64,000 nt of DNA from assembly GCF_003666015.1 (NCBI RefSeq), contig NZ_QPLT01000001.1, forward strand, positions 186,001 through 250,000. Direction: 5' to 3'. The DNA comes from Halorubrum sp. Atlit-26R (lineage in GTDB: Archaea > Halobacteriota > Halobacteria > Halobacteriales > Haloferacaceae). Made by a program: the position numbers and the translations under genes. Shown here piece by piece: positions 52,130-61,597 of the stretch (position 1 is the first letter of the stretch; every line of letters starts with the position of its first letter). Under the pieces are notes generated by a model, which saw only the letters and a program-made list of their open reading frames with translations, did no database searches and was not told the DNA's origin.

Positions 52130-53290
52130 TCACGCCCAGCCGCGATCGGTCCGGTTCAGCCGCTCGCAGCCGTCCTCGGTGACGACCACGAGGTCCTCGA
52201 TCCGACAGCCGAAGCGCCCGTCGAGGTAGATCCCGGGCTCGACGGAGCAGACCATCCCCGGCTCCAGCGCGCGGTCGTTGCCCGCGACGAGGTACGGCTC
52301 CTCGTGGACGTCGAGCCCCACGCCGTGGCCGGTCCGGTGGACGAACGCGTCGCCGTACCCCGCCGCCTCGATCACGTCGCGCGCGGCGCGGTCGACGGCC
52401 GACGCGGGGACGCCGGGCTCGACCGCCTCCACGCCGGCCGCCTGCGCCTCGCGCACGACCTCGTGGACCTCCCGGTACGCCTCGCTCGGCTCGCCGCCGA
52501 AGGCGAGCGTCCGCGTCTGGTCGGAGGGGTAGCCGTCGACGCGCGTCCCGAAGTCTAAGACGACCGGCTCGCCCGCCCGGACCTCGCGGTCGCCGTGGCC
52601 GTGGTGGGGCTTCGCGCCGTTCTCGCCCGCCGCGACCACCGTCTCGAAGCTGACGCCGCGCCCCCCGCGCTCGGCCAGCCGGTCCGCGATCCAGTCGGCG
52701 AGCGCGGCCTCGGTCAGCCCGACCGCGTCGGCGCCCAGCTCGCGGAGGTCCCCGACGACCGCGTCCGCGACCGCAGCCGCCTCGCGGAGCGCCGCCAGCT
52801 CGGCCTCGTCCTTCCGGACCCGGAGGTCGGCGAGCGCCTCGCTCGCGAGCCCCCACGTCGCGTCGGGCGCCGCCGCGCGGAGGTCCTGCGTGAACCGCGC
52901 CCACATGGTATCGTCGACGAGCAGCCGCCCGCCGTCCAGCCCGCGGTCGGCGAGCAGTTCGCGCGTCGCCGCGACCGGGTCGTCGCCGTCGCTCCACGTC
53001 CGTATCTCGGCGATACCCGTCGCCTCCCGGACCTGCGTCTCGTACAGCGCCGGCGCGAGCAGCGCCGGCTCCGGGTCGGCCGCGCTCGCGGCCGGCACGA
53101 CGAGGAAGAAGTGCCGCTCGCCGGGGTCCTCGGCGAACCCGGTGAGGTACCGGAGGTTGCGGCTCGGGAACGCGACCAACCCCGCCGCGTCGACCTCGTC
53201 CAGCCGCCGCGCGGCCCGTTCGCGTCGTCGCTCGTGCGCGTCGGTCGGTCGCTCTCCTTCCGACCGATCCGCGTGTGCGTCGTCGGTCAC
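52130..53290 (-). CDS. M24 family Xaa-Pro dipeptidase/aminopeptidase
   Basis: A 386-aa protein with a creatinase-like N-terminal domain (LVAFPSRNLRYLTGFAEDPG) and a pita-bread catalytic domain. The metal ligands are intact: two Asp in VVLDFGTRVDGYPSDQTRTL, His in RTGHGVGLDVHEEP, Glu in SVEPGIYLDG and Glu in RIEDLVVVTE. It is slightly closer to the classic PepQ/PepP pattern than the 454-aa one at 34367. A TATA box 24 nt before the start drives it. No operon partner is present. Confidence 0.92.
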   Translation of the reverse strand: MTDDAHADRSEGERPTDAHERRRERAARRLDEVDAAGLVAFPSRNLRYLTGFAEDPGERHFFLVVPAASAADPEPALLAPALYETQVREATGIAEIRTWSDGDDPVAATRELLADRGLDGGRLLVDDTMWARFTQDLRAAAPDATWGLASEALADLRVRKDEAELAALREAAAVADAVVGDLRELGADAVGLTEAALADWIADRLAERGGRGVSFETVVAAGENGAKPHHGHGDREVRAGEPVVLDFGTRVDGYPSDQTRTLAFGGEPSEAYREVHEVVREAQAAGVEAVEPGVPASAVDRAARDVIEAAGYGDAFVHRTGHGVGLDVHEEPYLVAGNDRALEPGMVCSVEPGIYLDGRFGCRIEDLVVVTEDGCERLNRTDRGWA

Positions 53291-53310
53291 GCGCCGGAGT
53301 TCGGACTCGG

Positions 53311-53319
53311 TATATAAGT
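53311..53319 (-). promoter_or_regulatory. TATA box of the M24 peptidase at 52130-53290
   Basis: The plus strand reads TATATAAGT, about 24 nt from the ATG at 53290. The nearly symmetric AT-rich box could also serve plus-strand transcription, but the plus-strand gene starts 65 nt away. Confidence 0.65.
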
Positions 53320-53383
53320 AGGATGGCGTTGCGGTGGCCGCAAGCGGCGCATAACTACGGCGGATCGGTCGCTACGCGATAGC

Positions 53384-53560
53384 ATGTCAACCGAGAACGC
53401 CGCGACGTTCGACTGCCCCGAGTGCGACGTGAGCGCCCCCTCGACGTCGGTGCCGTACGACTCGCTCGGCTACGTCGTCTGCCCGGTGTGCGGGTACGCC
53501 GCCACGCCGGCCCCGGAGCGGTCGTCGAGCGCCGAGCGGTCGCCGAGCGCGGGCGACTGA
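53384..53560 (+). CDS. Small zinc-ribbon protein
   Basis: A 58-aa protein from ATG 53384. Two CxxC pairs, CPECDVSAPSTSVPYDSLGY and CPVCGYAATPAP, form a zinc ribbon. A Ser/Ala/Glu-rich tail with repeated RSSSAERSPSAGD follows. No TATA at the standard distance is obvious (there is CATAACTAC near 53350). Similar small CPxCG proteins are common in haloarchaea. Function unknown. Confidence 0.78.
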   Translation: MSTENAATFDCPECDVSAPSTSVPYDSLGYVVCPVCGYAATPAPERSSSAERSPSAGD

Positions 53561-53649
53561 CCCGGCCGGCGCGAGCACCGGCGTGTGGCGCGCCCGCTCG
53601 GTCGTCCCGGAACCGCACCGCTTTAGCCGCGGGGCGCGTCCGCCCGGGT

Positions 53650-53880
53650 ATGAGCTGGTCGCTGGAGCGCGACGACGGCACGGTCACCGAGTGGGAGCGA
53701 TCGGACGGGTACGCGACCGTCAGGCTCCGCGAGCGCGCGGCGGGCGGCTTCGTCGTCCGCCTCGACGTGATGGAACAGGCGGCCGACGAGTCGGCCTACG
53801 AGCGCGTGCGGTTCGACGACCGCGAGGCCGCCGAGGCGCGGGCGACCGAGTGGCGCGAGGAACGCGACCTCGACGACTGA
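53650..53880 (+). CDS. Small haloarchaeal protein (DUF7543-like)
   Basis: A 76-aa soluble protein, MSWSLERDDGTVTEWERSDG. It has a beta-rich first half (YATVRLRERAAGGFVVRLDV) and a helical second half (REAAEARATEWREERDLDD). It sits 89 nt after the zinc-ribbon gene on the same strand. The family is haloarchaeal and unstudied; the number is from memory. Confidence 0.8.
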   Translation: MSWSLERDDGTVTEWERSDGYATVRLRERAAGGFVVRLDVMEQAADESAYERVRFDDREAAEARATEWREERDLDD

Positions 53881-53914
53881 ACGGGCGCGACCCCGCCGGT
53901 CCGCCGACCGCCGC

Positions 53915-54268
53915 CTACTCGATGTCGACCGCGTCGTCGAGGAAGACCTGACACTCCACGGTCCGCCTCTCTGGGTCCTCGGCGAAACACTGGTAGATGT
54001 CGTACGTCTCGTTCTCTCGCGGCTCTTTCACGACCGCGTCGCCGAGGGCGTCCGCGGCCGCGTCGACGCCCTCCCGGTCCGGGTAGACGAAGGTGAGGAT
54101 GCCGCAGTCGTCGACCTCCTCGCGCTCGCAGAACCCGAACAGGAACCCGTCGAACTCCAAGATCGTGCAGTCGGGCTGTTCGACCCGTACGCTCGCGTTC
54201 AGCCGCTCGCGGTAGAACTCGACGACCGCGTCGCGCCGCTCCGTCGCGTGGAAGACGATTCCGGTCAT
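53915..54268 (-). CDS. VOC (glyoxalase/dioxygenase) superfamily protein
   Basis: A 117-aa protein with one VOC-type fold: MTGIVFHATERRDAVVEFYR, EQPDCTILEFDGFLFGFCER, LTFVYPDREGVDAAADALGD, RENETYDIYQCFAEDPERRT. The possible metal ligands His8 and the acidic residue of EDPERR are suggestive but not proven. The length fits a single-domain member. The start at 54268 is chosen over 54292. It is convergent with the DUF7543-like gene. Confidence 0.82.
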   Translation of the reverse strand: MTGIVFHATERRDAVVEFYRERLNASVRVEQPDCTILEFDGFLFGFCEREEVDDCGILTFVYPDREGVDAAADALGDAVVKEPRENETYDIYQCFAEDPERRTVECQVFLDDAVDIE

Positions 54269-54335
54269 AGCGGTCGCTCGCGGCGGAGGCACTTCATCGC
54301 TCCGGGCGACGCGGTCGACGTCGCCGGACGCGACC

Positions 54336-55742
54336 TCACCGTTCCGGGTGCGTCGGCGCGTCGAACCCGCCCCGGACGAGGGGCTTCGCGACGTGGCGGC
54401 GCGCGCTCGGCGGCACCTCGTACCACCCCGCGTCGAGGTCGCGCTCGATCGGTTCCGCGACCTTCCCCGGCGCGCTCGTCCCGCAGTCGCGACACCGGTA
54501 GCCCTGCCCCCTCCCCGCCGACGACATCGAGCGGCCGCAGTCGGGGCAGGTCGGCACCGCGGGCGCGGTCCGGACGAGGTCGCGGACGGCGAACTTCTCG
54601 AGCTTCAGGGTGCTCTCGGGTCCCGCCGCGTCCTCCCGCACCTCGTGTTCGCCGCAGAGGGTGACGCGGTCGCCCGGCCGGAGCGCCCGGACGCGGTCGC
54701 GGAACCGTCCCGTGGGCGCGAACGCGACGGCGCGGAGGGCGTCGGCGTCCGCGGCGGGACCGCCTCTGCTCGCCTCGTCCGCGCCATCTCCGCTCGCGAC
54801 GTCGACGTGGACGTGGCCCCCCTGTTTCGTCTCCGGCGCGCTCGCCACCACGCCGGCCACGCGGTACCCGGCGCCGTCGCGGAGGTCGCCGATCCGGCCG
54901 GGCGCGAGGTGGGCGTCGGTGCCCTGGTTCGTCAGGAACGTCGCCGCGCGGTCGACCGGCTCGCTCTCGATGTCGGCCGCGACCGCCCGGCACGCGGCCG
55001 GGTCGTCGCCGCGGATCCCGTGGAGGATCGGGCCGGGGGCGTTCGGGACGCAGACGGTCGCGCCGGTCTCGCGGTCGACCGTGTCCCAGACGGTCGGGTA
55101 CCCCACCTCGGCGGCGGCGAAGACGCTCTCGGCGCCGACCTCGCGGGGCGTCCCACAGCGGTCGAGCTCGCGGTAGGAGACCCGCTCGAAGGTCCAGTCG
55201 TCGAACGCGGCCGGCGCGCCCACCGCCGCGAGCGCGCCGATCCGCCCGCGTCCCGCGACGGCCTCGGAACCGTTCTCCCCGTCGGCCCCGCCGGCCGAGT
55301 CGACCGCGGCGTGTCGGAACCCGTGTTCCTCGGCGAGTTCGACCGCCTCCGCCACGGAGAGTCGCTCCCGGAGCGCGCGGCGCGCGAACGCGGCAATCTC
55401 GTCGGGAATCGGCGCTCCGGTCGGATCGAAGGGGTCGCCGCCGACGTCGCGGTCGGCGACGACGACGCCGGGGGAGGTCCGGGGGTCCGCGGCCGCGGCG
55501 AACTCCGCGACCGCCTCGACCGCGACCGTCTCGGCCCGCTCCGCGTCGACCCCGGAGACGTGGAGCGCGACCGCGGCGTTCCCGCGCGTCTTGTGTTTCA
55601 CCGCCGGGTTCAGGCGGACGAGGAGGCGCCGCCGGATCCGGCCCCCGTCGTCCGCCATCCGCTCCGCGATCCGCGTCGCCACGTACGTCGTGCACATCCC
55701 GCGCTCGCGGGAGTCGGTGTCGTCGACGGCGACGATCGGCAT
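54336..55742 (-). CDS. tiaS: TiaS, tRNA(Ile2) 2-agmatinylcytidine synthetase
   Basis: A 468-aa enzyme that modifies C34 of tRNA-Ile2 with agmatine so it reads AUA. The N-terminus [20 protein letters not shown] is the family hallmark. The conserved region [20 protein letters not shown] is the ATP-binding part, followed by [26 protein letters not shown], the OB-fold ([20 protein letters not shown]) and a C-terminal zinc ribbon ([20 protein letters not shown]). An acidic insertion lies near residue 320. Start at 55742; the longer frame from 55769 lacks the hallmark start. Confidence 0.96.
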   Translation of the reverse strand: MPIVAVDDTDSRERGMCTTYVATRIAERMADDGGRIRRRLLVRLNPAVKHKTRGNAAVALHVSGVDAERAETVAVEAVAEFAAAADPRTSPGVVVADRDVGGDPFDPTGAPIPDEIAAFARRALRERLSVAEAVELAEEHGFRHAAVDSAGGADGENGSEAVAGRGRIGALAAVGAPAAFDDWTFERVSYRELDRCGTPREVGAESVFAAAEVGYPTVWDTVDRETGATVCVPNAPGPILHGIRGDDPAACRAVAADIESEPVDRAATFLTNQGTDAHLAPGRIGDLRDGAGYRVAGVVASAPETKQGGHVHVDVASGDGADEASRGGPAADADALRAVAFAPTGRFRDRVRALRPGDRVTLCGEHEVREDAAGPESTLKLEKFAVRDLVRTAPAVPTCPDCGRSMSSAGRGQGYRCRDCGTSAPGKVAEPIERDLDAGWYEVPPSARRHVAKPLVRGGFDAPTHPER

Positions 55743-55936
55743 GTGCCCGCGTTCGCGGCGGCGCGTCAAGCCCCTTTCGAGGGCGGCCGGGGGGAGCTCC
55801 CTCGAAGGCGACCGAGGGAGATCCCGCCGATCATCGACCGCGTCGCGCCGCCGGTCGAGTATTTAACGGTTTCCCGCCTCGAACGCTGGAAATCGCAGGC
55901 GGGCGGCAGTTTCGTCGGCAGCGGGACGACACAACG

Positions 55937-55944
55937 CATATATA
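55937..55944 (+). promoter_or_regulatory. TATA box of the HTH regulator gene
   Basis: CATATATA, centred about 26 nt before the ATG at 55967. Confidence 0.7.
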
Positions 55945-55966
55945 CGGCGAGCCGCTTGTTTCGGCT

Positions 55967-56938
55967 ATGTCCCGGACTGCGCTCATCGGGAACGTCACCG
56001 CGATGCTGGAGGACGCAGGGTTCCTCGTCAGCGACCGGTGTGCGGTCCGGCCCAAGAGCTTCGACGTGGCGGCCCGCCGCGACGAGGACCTCCTCCTCTT
56101 AAAGATCCTCGGCAACGTCGACGCGCTCGACGCGGAGACCGGCGCGGAGATGCGCCGGCTCGGCGAGTACCTCAGGGGGACGCCGATGGTGATCGGGATC
56201 CGCACCCGCGACGAGGAGCTGAAGCCCGGCGTCGTCTACTTCCGACACGGCGTGCCGGTGATCAACCCCGACACCGCCTACGACCTGTTCGTCGAGGGGA
56301 TGCCGCCGCTCATCTACGCCGCGCCCGGCGGGCTGTACGTCAGCCTCGACGGCGACCTGCTCGCCGACGAGCGCGAGGAGCGCGGCTGGTCGCTCGGCCG
56401 CCTCGCGACCGAGCTGGGCGTCTCCAGGCGCACCGTCTCGAAGTACGAGGACGGGATGAACGCCTCCATCGAGGTGGCGATCCAGTTAGAGGAGCTGTTC
56501 GACCAGCCGTTCTCCAGCCCGGTGGACGTACTCGAGGGCGCCGACGAGGTCCGCGACTCGGAGCCGACCCCCTCGGCGCCCGAGGCGGACCCCGACGACG
56601 AGCACGTCCTCGGCGTGCTCACGAGCGCCGGCTTCACCGTCCACCCGACCGCCCGCGCCCCGTTCAAGGCCGTCTCGGAGGACGAGGACAGCCCCGCGAC
56701 GCGCGTGCTCACCGGCCACTCGGCGTTCACCGCCGCGGCCGAGAAGCGCGCCCGGATCATGTCCTCCATCGGCGAGGTGGCGCAGACCCGCTCGGTGTAC
56801 TTCACCGAGGAGGACGAGAAGCGCGAGTCGGTCGACGGCACCGCCCTCGTCTCCTGCGAGGAGCTCGCCGCGGTCACCGACCCCGAGGAGATCCGCGAGC
56901 TGATCCGCGACCGCGCCCGCGCCCCCTCGGAGGCCTGA
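55967..56938 (+). CDS. HTH-type transcriptional regulator (MJ1545-like family)
   Basis: A 323-aa protein. The N-terminal domain (residues 1-110) has [20 protein letters not shown], a pattern like the PD-(D/E)XK nuclease core but not proven. The central helix-turn-helix is [20 protein letters not shown] with [12 protein letters not shown], Xre/Cro-like. The C-terminal domain carries a repeat of the N-terminal theme ([20 protein letters not shown]). It is a conserved archaeal family with one or more members per genome. The target is unknown. Confidence 0.88.
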   Translation: MSRTALIGNVTAMLEDAGFLVSDRCAVRPKSFDVAARRDEDLLLLKILGNVDALDAETGAEMRRLGEYLRGTPMVIGIRTRDEELKPGVVYFRHGVPVINPDTAYDLFVEGMPPLIYAAPGGLYVSLDGDLLADEREERGWSLGRLATELGVSRRTVSKYEDGMNASIEVAIQLEELFDQPFSSPVDVLEGADEVRDSEPTPSAPEADPDDEHVLGVLTSAGFTVHPTARAPFKAVSEDEDSPATRVLTGHSAFTAAAEKRARIMSSIGEVAQTRSVYFTEEDEKRESVDGTALVSCEELAAVTDPEEIRELIRDRARAPSEA

Positions 56939-57008
56939 CCGCGCCGCCGCGGTCCGTTCGCTCTTCGCGTTCTATTCTCGTCGCCGAAAATTCTCCTCGC
57001 CAGCCGCT

Positions 57009-58712
57009 TCACCGACCGAGGAGCCGGCTGAAGAAGCCGCCGTCCTTCTCCGGCTCCCCGTCGTCGTCCGCGGATGACTTCTCCTCGGTTCCCGCGTCCG
57101 CCGTCCCGTCGTCTGCGTTCGCCGTCTCGTCGTCCGCGTCCGCCTCGCTCTCGCGGTCCTCCTCCGACAGCACGGTGTTCATCGTCCCGGAGTCGTCATC
57201 GCGGAACGGGATGCTGCCCGCGAGCTCGTCGTCGATGTCGTCGTCTCCGCGGCCCTCGGCCTCGTCACCGCCGGCGTCGCGTCCGCCGGTCGCCTCGCGC
57301 GCCGTCCGGTCCGCGTCGGGGATCGTGTCCGACTCCTCGTCCGTCGCGGCCTCGGGGCCGGTGGCCTCGAGCTCGGCAGCCGCTCTCCCGCCGCTCACGG
57401 ACTCGTCACCGGCGTCGGGTCTGCCGGCCTCGTCGCTCTCGGTCGCCTCTTGGTCGGCGTCGATGCCCTCGCGAGCCGCCCCGTCGCCCTCGTCGACGGA
57501 CTCCTCCGGCTCGTCGCCGTCGTCGGGTGTTCCCTCGTCGGTCGTCTCGCCTCCGTCATCGTCGGAGGCCTCGCTCCCGCCGTCACCCGTGTCGTCGTCG
57601 CCGTCTTCGTCGGTGTCGTCGTCCGCGACGTCCCCCGCCGCTTCGCTCTCGCTCGCGACGATGATGTCCTCGCCGTCGCCCGGCTCCGCCACCCCGGCGG
57701 CGTCGGGGTCCGCGACGATGATGTCCTCGTCCTCGTCGGCGCCCTCCCCGTCTTCCGGTTCCACGGCGTCGTCCTCCCCGTCCGCCTCCGCTCGATCGCC
57801 GTCGTCCGGGTCGTCGGCCGTCGCCTTCGGCCCGTCGTCGACGATCACCGCGTCGTCGGTCGCGGCCGGCTCCTCTTCGGTTTCCTCGTCGGCTTCGCCG
57901 GCTCCGTCCGCTCCTTCGCGTCCGTCGTCGCTCTCGCCGTCCTCCTCAGTCTCCTCTCCGCCCGCCTCGGCGCCGCCCGCCGCCTCGGCCGCGGGCTCGT
58001 CGAGCCCGGGCCCCTCCACGTCCGCGCCGGTCAGCGCTCGGGCGAGGTCGCGGTACGCCCGCGTCGCCGGCGCGTCGGGCGCGACGGAGAGCAGCGGGCG
58101 GTTCGCCGCCGCGGCCCGGGCCACGGCCTCGTCGTCCGGCACCCGTCCGAGGACGGGGGCGTCGAGCAGGGCGGTGACGACCTCGTCCGTGTCGTCCGTC
58201 ACGCGGGTGATCGCGGCGCCCGCGACCGTCCCGCCGAGCCGCTCGGTCAGCTGTCGCGTCTTCTCGGTGTCGCCGAGGGCGCTCCGCTCCGGGGTCGAGA
58301 CGAGCAGCGTCTCGTCGGCGATCGCGAGCGGCAGCGTGGAGTCGTGCGAGAGCCCCGCGCCCGCGTCGACGAACACGAAGTCGGCGTCGTCGAACGCCTC
58401 GACGACCCGGCGGAGCCCGGAGGGGTCAGCGGCCGCGTACGCGTCGAGGTCGGTCGCGCCCGGGACGACCCGGAGCCCCGACGACCCCTCGCGGACCGCC
58501 GCCTCCGGGTCCGCATCGCCGGCGAGGACGTCGTGGAGGGTGGTCTCGCCCGGGGTCACCCCGACGGCGCCCGCGAGGTTCGCCATGCCGAGGTCGGCGT
58601 CGATCGCGACGACGTCGGCGCCCGACTCCGCCAGGATCGTCGCCAGCGCGGCGGTCGTGGTGGTCTTCCCGACGCCACCCTTCGCCGACGCGACCGCATA
58701 CACCGTTGCCAT
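57009..58712 (-). CDS. minD4: MinD4-like ParA/MinD ATPase with long acidic tail
   Basis: A 567-aa protein. Residues 1-250 are a MinD-type ATPase: deviant Walker A KGGVGKTTTT (residues 11-20), the switch region VVAIDADLGMANLAGAVGVT, and VFVDAGAGLSHDSTLPLAIA. Residues 250-550 are low-complexity Asp/Glu/Ala, with repeats such as EDIIVADPD and EDIIVASESE, and the C-terminus is DGGFFSRLLGR. Haloferax MinD4 (HVO_0322), near the ATP synthase locus, has the same layout and affects archaella and chemosensory arrays. The synteny with atp genes supports the name. Confidence 0.87.
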   Translation of the reverse strand: MATVYAVASAKGGVGKTTTTAALATILAESGADVVAIDADLGMANLAGAVGVTPGETTLHDVLAGDADPEAAVREGSSGLRVVPGATDLDAYAAADPSGLRRVVEAFDDADFVFVDAGAGLSHDSTLPLAIADETLLVSTPERSALGDTEKTRQLTERLGGTVAGAAITRVTDDTDEVVTALLDAPVLGRVPDDEAVARAAAANRPLLSVAPDAPATRAYRDLARALTGADVEGPGLDEPAAEAAGGAEAGGEETEEDGESDDGREGADGAGEADEETEEEPAATDDAVIVDDGPKATADDPDDGDRAEADGEDDAVEPEDGEGADEDEDIIVADPDAAGVAEPGDGEDIIVASESEAAGDVADDDTDEDGDDDTGDGGSEASDDDGGETTDEGTPDDGDEPEESVDEGDGAAREGIDADQEATESDEAGRPDAGDESVSGGRAAAELEATGPEAATDEESDTIPDADRTAREATGGRDAGGDEAEGRGDDDIDDELAGSIPFRDDDSGTMNTVLSEEDRESEADADDETANADDGTADAGTEEKSSADDDGEPEKDGGFFSRLLGR

Positions 58713-58735
58713 ACGGTGAGGGTCCGGCGACTGCT

Positions 58736-58744
58736 ACTTAAATG
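58736..58744 (-). promoter_or_regulatory. TATA-like box of the MinD4-like gene
   Basis: ACTTAAATG on the plus strand, centred 28 nt before the ATG at 58712. Confidence 0.5.
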
Positions 58745-58851
58745 TAGGCGGCGGCGCCCGGACCCGGACGACGCGTCGACCGCGTTCGGTCCGTAACTCG
58801 TCCGGAATCCGCTCGGAATCGGCGCGCAACCCCGCGGGCTTTCGCAAACAC

Positions 58852-58859
58852 CTTATACG
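58852..58859 (+). promoter_or_regulatory. TATA-like box of the ATP synthase operon
   Basis: CTTATACG, about 34 nt before the atpH ATG at 58890, so a very short leader is likely. Confidence 0.5.
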
Positions 58860-58889
58860 TCGCTTGTAGAGTTTCAGGCGATTAGTAGC

Positions 58890-59246
58890 ATGGCGAGACC
58901 AGAGGTGCTCAACTCGATCAAGGAGGCCGAACGGGAGGCGGACGAGATCATCGCGGACGCGGAGTCGGACGCCGAGGAGCGCCTCGCCGAAGCTCGAGAG
59001 CGCGCGGACGAGATCCGCGCCGAGGCCGAGGAGGAGGCGGAGGCCGAGGCCCAAGAGCGGCTCGAAGCGGCCCGCGAGGAGATAGAGGAGCGGCGCGAGG
59101 AGATCCTCGAATCGGGGCGCGACGACCGCGACGAGCTCGAACGCGAGGCCCGCGACCGGGTGGAATCGGCCGTCGACTACGCCGTCGAGCGGTTCGAGGC
59201 GGCGGTTCACGACCAGGCCGAGGAGGCGGTGGATGCTCAGGCCTGA
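58890..59246 (+). CDS. atpH: A-type ATP synthase subunit H
   Basis: A 118-aa coiled-coil protein, MARPEVLNSIKEAEREADEI, with long Glu/Ala/Arg heptads (REEIEERREEILESGRDDRD). Subunit H forms the peripheral stalk with subunit E. It is the first gene of the operon and its last 14 nt overlap the atpI start. All the atp genes are on the plus strand in the usual haloarchaeal order H-I-K-E-C-F-A. Confidence 0.93.
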   Translation: MARPEVLNSIKEAEREADEIIADAESDAEERLAEARERADEIRAEAEEEAEAEAQERLEAAREEIEERREEILESGRDDRDELEREARDRVESAVDYAVERFEAAVHDQAEEAVDAQA

Positions 59247-61455
59247 GCAGATGAGCCGGGTGTCGGTGACGGGCTCGAAGCGCGTCATCGACGACGTCAT
59301 CGAGGCGGCGTACACCCACCACTCCCTGCACGTCACGGACTACGACGACCGGTACGAGGGGTTCGAGCCGGGGACCTCGCTCGACGGCGCGGAGACCGTC
59401 AACGAGCGGCTCGTCACGGTCCGGTCGCTGGAGAGCATCCTCGACGTCGACGAGGGCGACGCCGACGTCGCTCGCTCGCTGGACGACGACGAGCTCGTCG
59501 ACGAGCTCGAACGCGTCCGCGGGCGGGTCAACGAGCTCAACGACGAGCGCGACGAGCTTCAGGCGGCGGTCCGCGACCGCCAGGAGGAGATCGACCGGCT
59601 GGAGCCGTTCGCGGAGCTCGGGATCGACCTCGAGTACCTGCGCGGCTACGACTCGGTCGAGGTCGTCGTCGGCGAGGCAAAGCCCGCCGCCGTCGAAGAG
59701 GCGCTCGAAGACGCCGACTCGGTCGACGTCTTCGACGTCTTCGCCGGCGGCGACGTCGTCGCCATCGTCGCGCGGCCGCCCGACTCGGACGCCGAGGGCG
59801 TCGTTCAGGACGCGCTCGTCGGCGTCGACATCGCGCTGCTCGACGTGCCGGACGCCGACGCGAGCCCGGAGGAGTACGTCGCGGAGCTGGAGGCCGAGCA
59901 GGCCGACCTCCGCGACGAGCTGAGCGGCGTCGAGCGCGAGCTCGAATCCGTGAAGGAGGAGGCGGCGGGCTTCCTGCTGCGCGCCGAGGAGCAGCTCACC
60001 ATCGAGGCCGAGAAGAAGGAGGCGCCGCTCTCCTTCGCGACGACCGAGAACGCGTTCGTCGCCGAGGGCTGGGTACCGACCGAGACGTACCCGGACTTCG
60101 AGGCGGCGATCGCCGACGCGGTCGGCGACCACGTCGAGGTCGAGGAGCTCGAACGCGCCTCCTTCACCCCCGACGGCGACCACCACGCCGAGCCGGTCGA
60201 CGACGAGGGTGGCGGATCCGCGGAGGGGAGCGCCGCGGACGCGGAACGCGAGACTGAAACGGCGGTCGCCACCGACGGCGGCCACGCGGCGCACGGCACC
60301 GACGACCCGCCGGTCGTCCAGGACAACGGCGGCGCGGCCGGTCCGTTCGAGCTCCTCGTTCAGGCGTTCGGGCGGCCGAAGTACTCGGAGTTCGACCCGA
60401 CGCTCCTCGTCTTCCTCACGTTCCCGGCGATGTTCGGGTTCATGATCGGCGACGTGGGGTACGGCGTCCTCTACGCCGCCATCGGGTTCTTCATGTACTC
60501 CAAGTTCGACGGCGCGTTCCGCGAGCTCGGTTCCGTCGCGATGTGGGCCGGCGGCTTCACGATACTGTTCGGCATCTACTACGGTATCGACCTGTTCGGC
60601 TACCACGCCTACCAGCTGCTCGGGATCCACTGGCCGGTCGAGGGGAAGGGCCTCTCGCCCGCCGACCTCGACTGGGGCCTGTCCTTCCTCGTCGTGAGCG
60701 TCGTGTTCGGGATCCTTCACCTGAACGTCGGCCACGTGCTCTCGTTCGTGAGCACCGCCCAGCAGCACGACCTGAAACACGCCGTCTACGAGGCCGGCTC
60801 GTGGCTGCTGATCCTCAACGGCGCGTGGATCTGGATCTTCAGCCGGGTGTTCCCCAACTCGAAGCCCGACTTCCTGTTCGAGGCCGTCTCGGTCCTGACG
60901 TTCGGCGCCGTCTCGTTCAGCGGGTTCCCGGTCCTGATCGGCTGGGCCGGCGCGGCCGCCGCGGTGCTCGGGCTCGTCCTGCTCGGGATCGGCGAGCCGC
61001 CGGAGCTGGCAGAGTTCCTCTCGCCGGTCGTCAACGTCATCTCGTACGCCCGGCTGATGGCCGTCCTGCTCGCGAAGGGCGGGATGGCGCTCGCGGTCAA
61101 CCTGCTCGCGTTCGGCGCGTACATCGACGACGGCGGCGACGGGAGCTTCCACTTCATCTTCAGCGCGGACTACCTCGCCGAGGTGCAAAACACCGCGGAC
61201 TACGAGCTCGTCTTCGCGGGGATCACCACGGCGTTCGACCCCGCCTCGATCGGTCTCGTCGGGGTCGTCGCGCTCGTCGGCGGCATCGTCGTCGCGCTCG
61301 TCGGCCACGTCGTCGTCCTCCTGCTCGGGGTCACCTCCGCCGGCATCCAGGCGGTCCGCCTCGAGTACGTGGAGTTCTTCGGGAACTTCTACGAGGGCGG
61401 CGGCCGCGCGTACCTGCCGTTCGGCCGCGACCGGAAGTACACCCGCGACGACTGA
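59233..61455 (+). CDS. atpI: A-type ATP synthase subunit I (stator a-subunit)
   Basis: A 740-aa protein. The N-terminal cytoplasmic half (MLRPEQMSRVSVTGSKRVID) includes a coiled coil and a Glu/Asp-rich linker near residue 325. The C-terminal half is eight or so membrane helices (FDPTLLVFLTFPAMFGFMIG; SPVVNVISYARLMAVLLAKG), where the Arg of ARLMAVLL is the critical stator arginine. It works with the c-ring to move ions. It overlaps atpH by 14 nt. A 197-nt gap to atpK contains its own promoter. Confidence 0.95.
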   Translation: MLRPEQMSRVSVTGSKRVIDDVIEAAYTHHSLHVTDYDDRYEGFEPGTSLDGAETVNERLVTVRSLESILDVDEGDADVARSLDDDELVDELERVRGRVNELNDERDELQAAVRDRQEEIDRLEPFAELGIDLEYLRGYDSVEVVVGEAKPAAVEEALEDADSVDVFDVFAGGDVVAIVARPPDSDAEGVVQDALVGVDIALLDVPDADASPEEYVAELEAEQADLRDELSGVERELESVKEEAAGFLLRAEEQLTIEAEKKEAPLSFATTENAFVAEGWVPTETYPDFEAAIADAVGDHVEVEELERASFTPDGDHHAEPVDDEGGGSAEGSAADAERETETAVATDGGHAAHGTDDPPVVQDNGGAAGPFELLVQAFGRPKYSEFDPTLLVFLTFPAMFGFMIGDVGYGVLYAAIGFFMYSKFDGAFRELGSVAMWAGGFTILFGIYYGIDLFGYHAYQLLGIHWPVEGKGLSPADLDWGLSFLVVSVVFGILHLNVGHVLSFVSTAQQHDLKHAVYEAGSWLLILNGAWIWIFSRVFPNSKPDFLFEAVSVLTFGAVSFSGFPVLIGWAGAAAAVLGLVLLGIGEPPELAEFLSPVVNVISYARLMAVLLAKGGMALAVNLLAFGAYIDDGGDGSFHFIFSADYLAEVQNTADYELVFAGITTAFDPASIGLVGVVALVGGIVVALVGHVVVLLLGVTSAGIQAVRLEYVEFFGNFYEGGGRAYLPFGRDRKYTRDD

Positions 61456-61589
61456 CGGCCCGCCGTCGGTCGCCGCTCGGTCTCGCCGCTTCGCCTGCGG
61501 TCGAACCCGGCAATCCCGTCGGGTTTTGACGCGAATAGCACCCGCTTTCCCCGTCGTTCTCCGGGATTCCGTTCGGTCGTTTTGGGAAG

Positions 61590-61597
61590 CTTTATGA
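61590..61597 (+). promoter_or_regulatory. Internal TATA-like box before atpK
   Basis: CTTTATGA, about 59 nt before the atpK ATG, implies a leader of about 30 nt. The 197-nt atpI-atpK gap is unusual in an otherwise tightly packed operon. Confidence 0.4.

Noticed and set aside
54265..55695. 476-residue Arg-rich frame over tiaS
   Set aside because: It is the minus-strand alternate frame of tiaS; no domain is seen in it.
56038..58719. 893-residue Ser-rich frame opposite the MinD4-like gene
   Set aside because: Antisense of an Asp/Glu-rich tail; it overlaps two well-supported genes.
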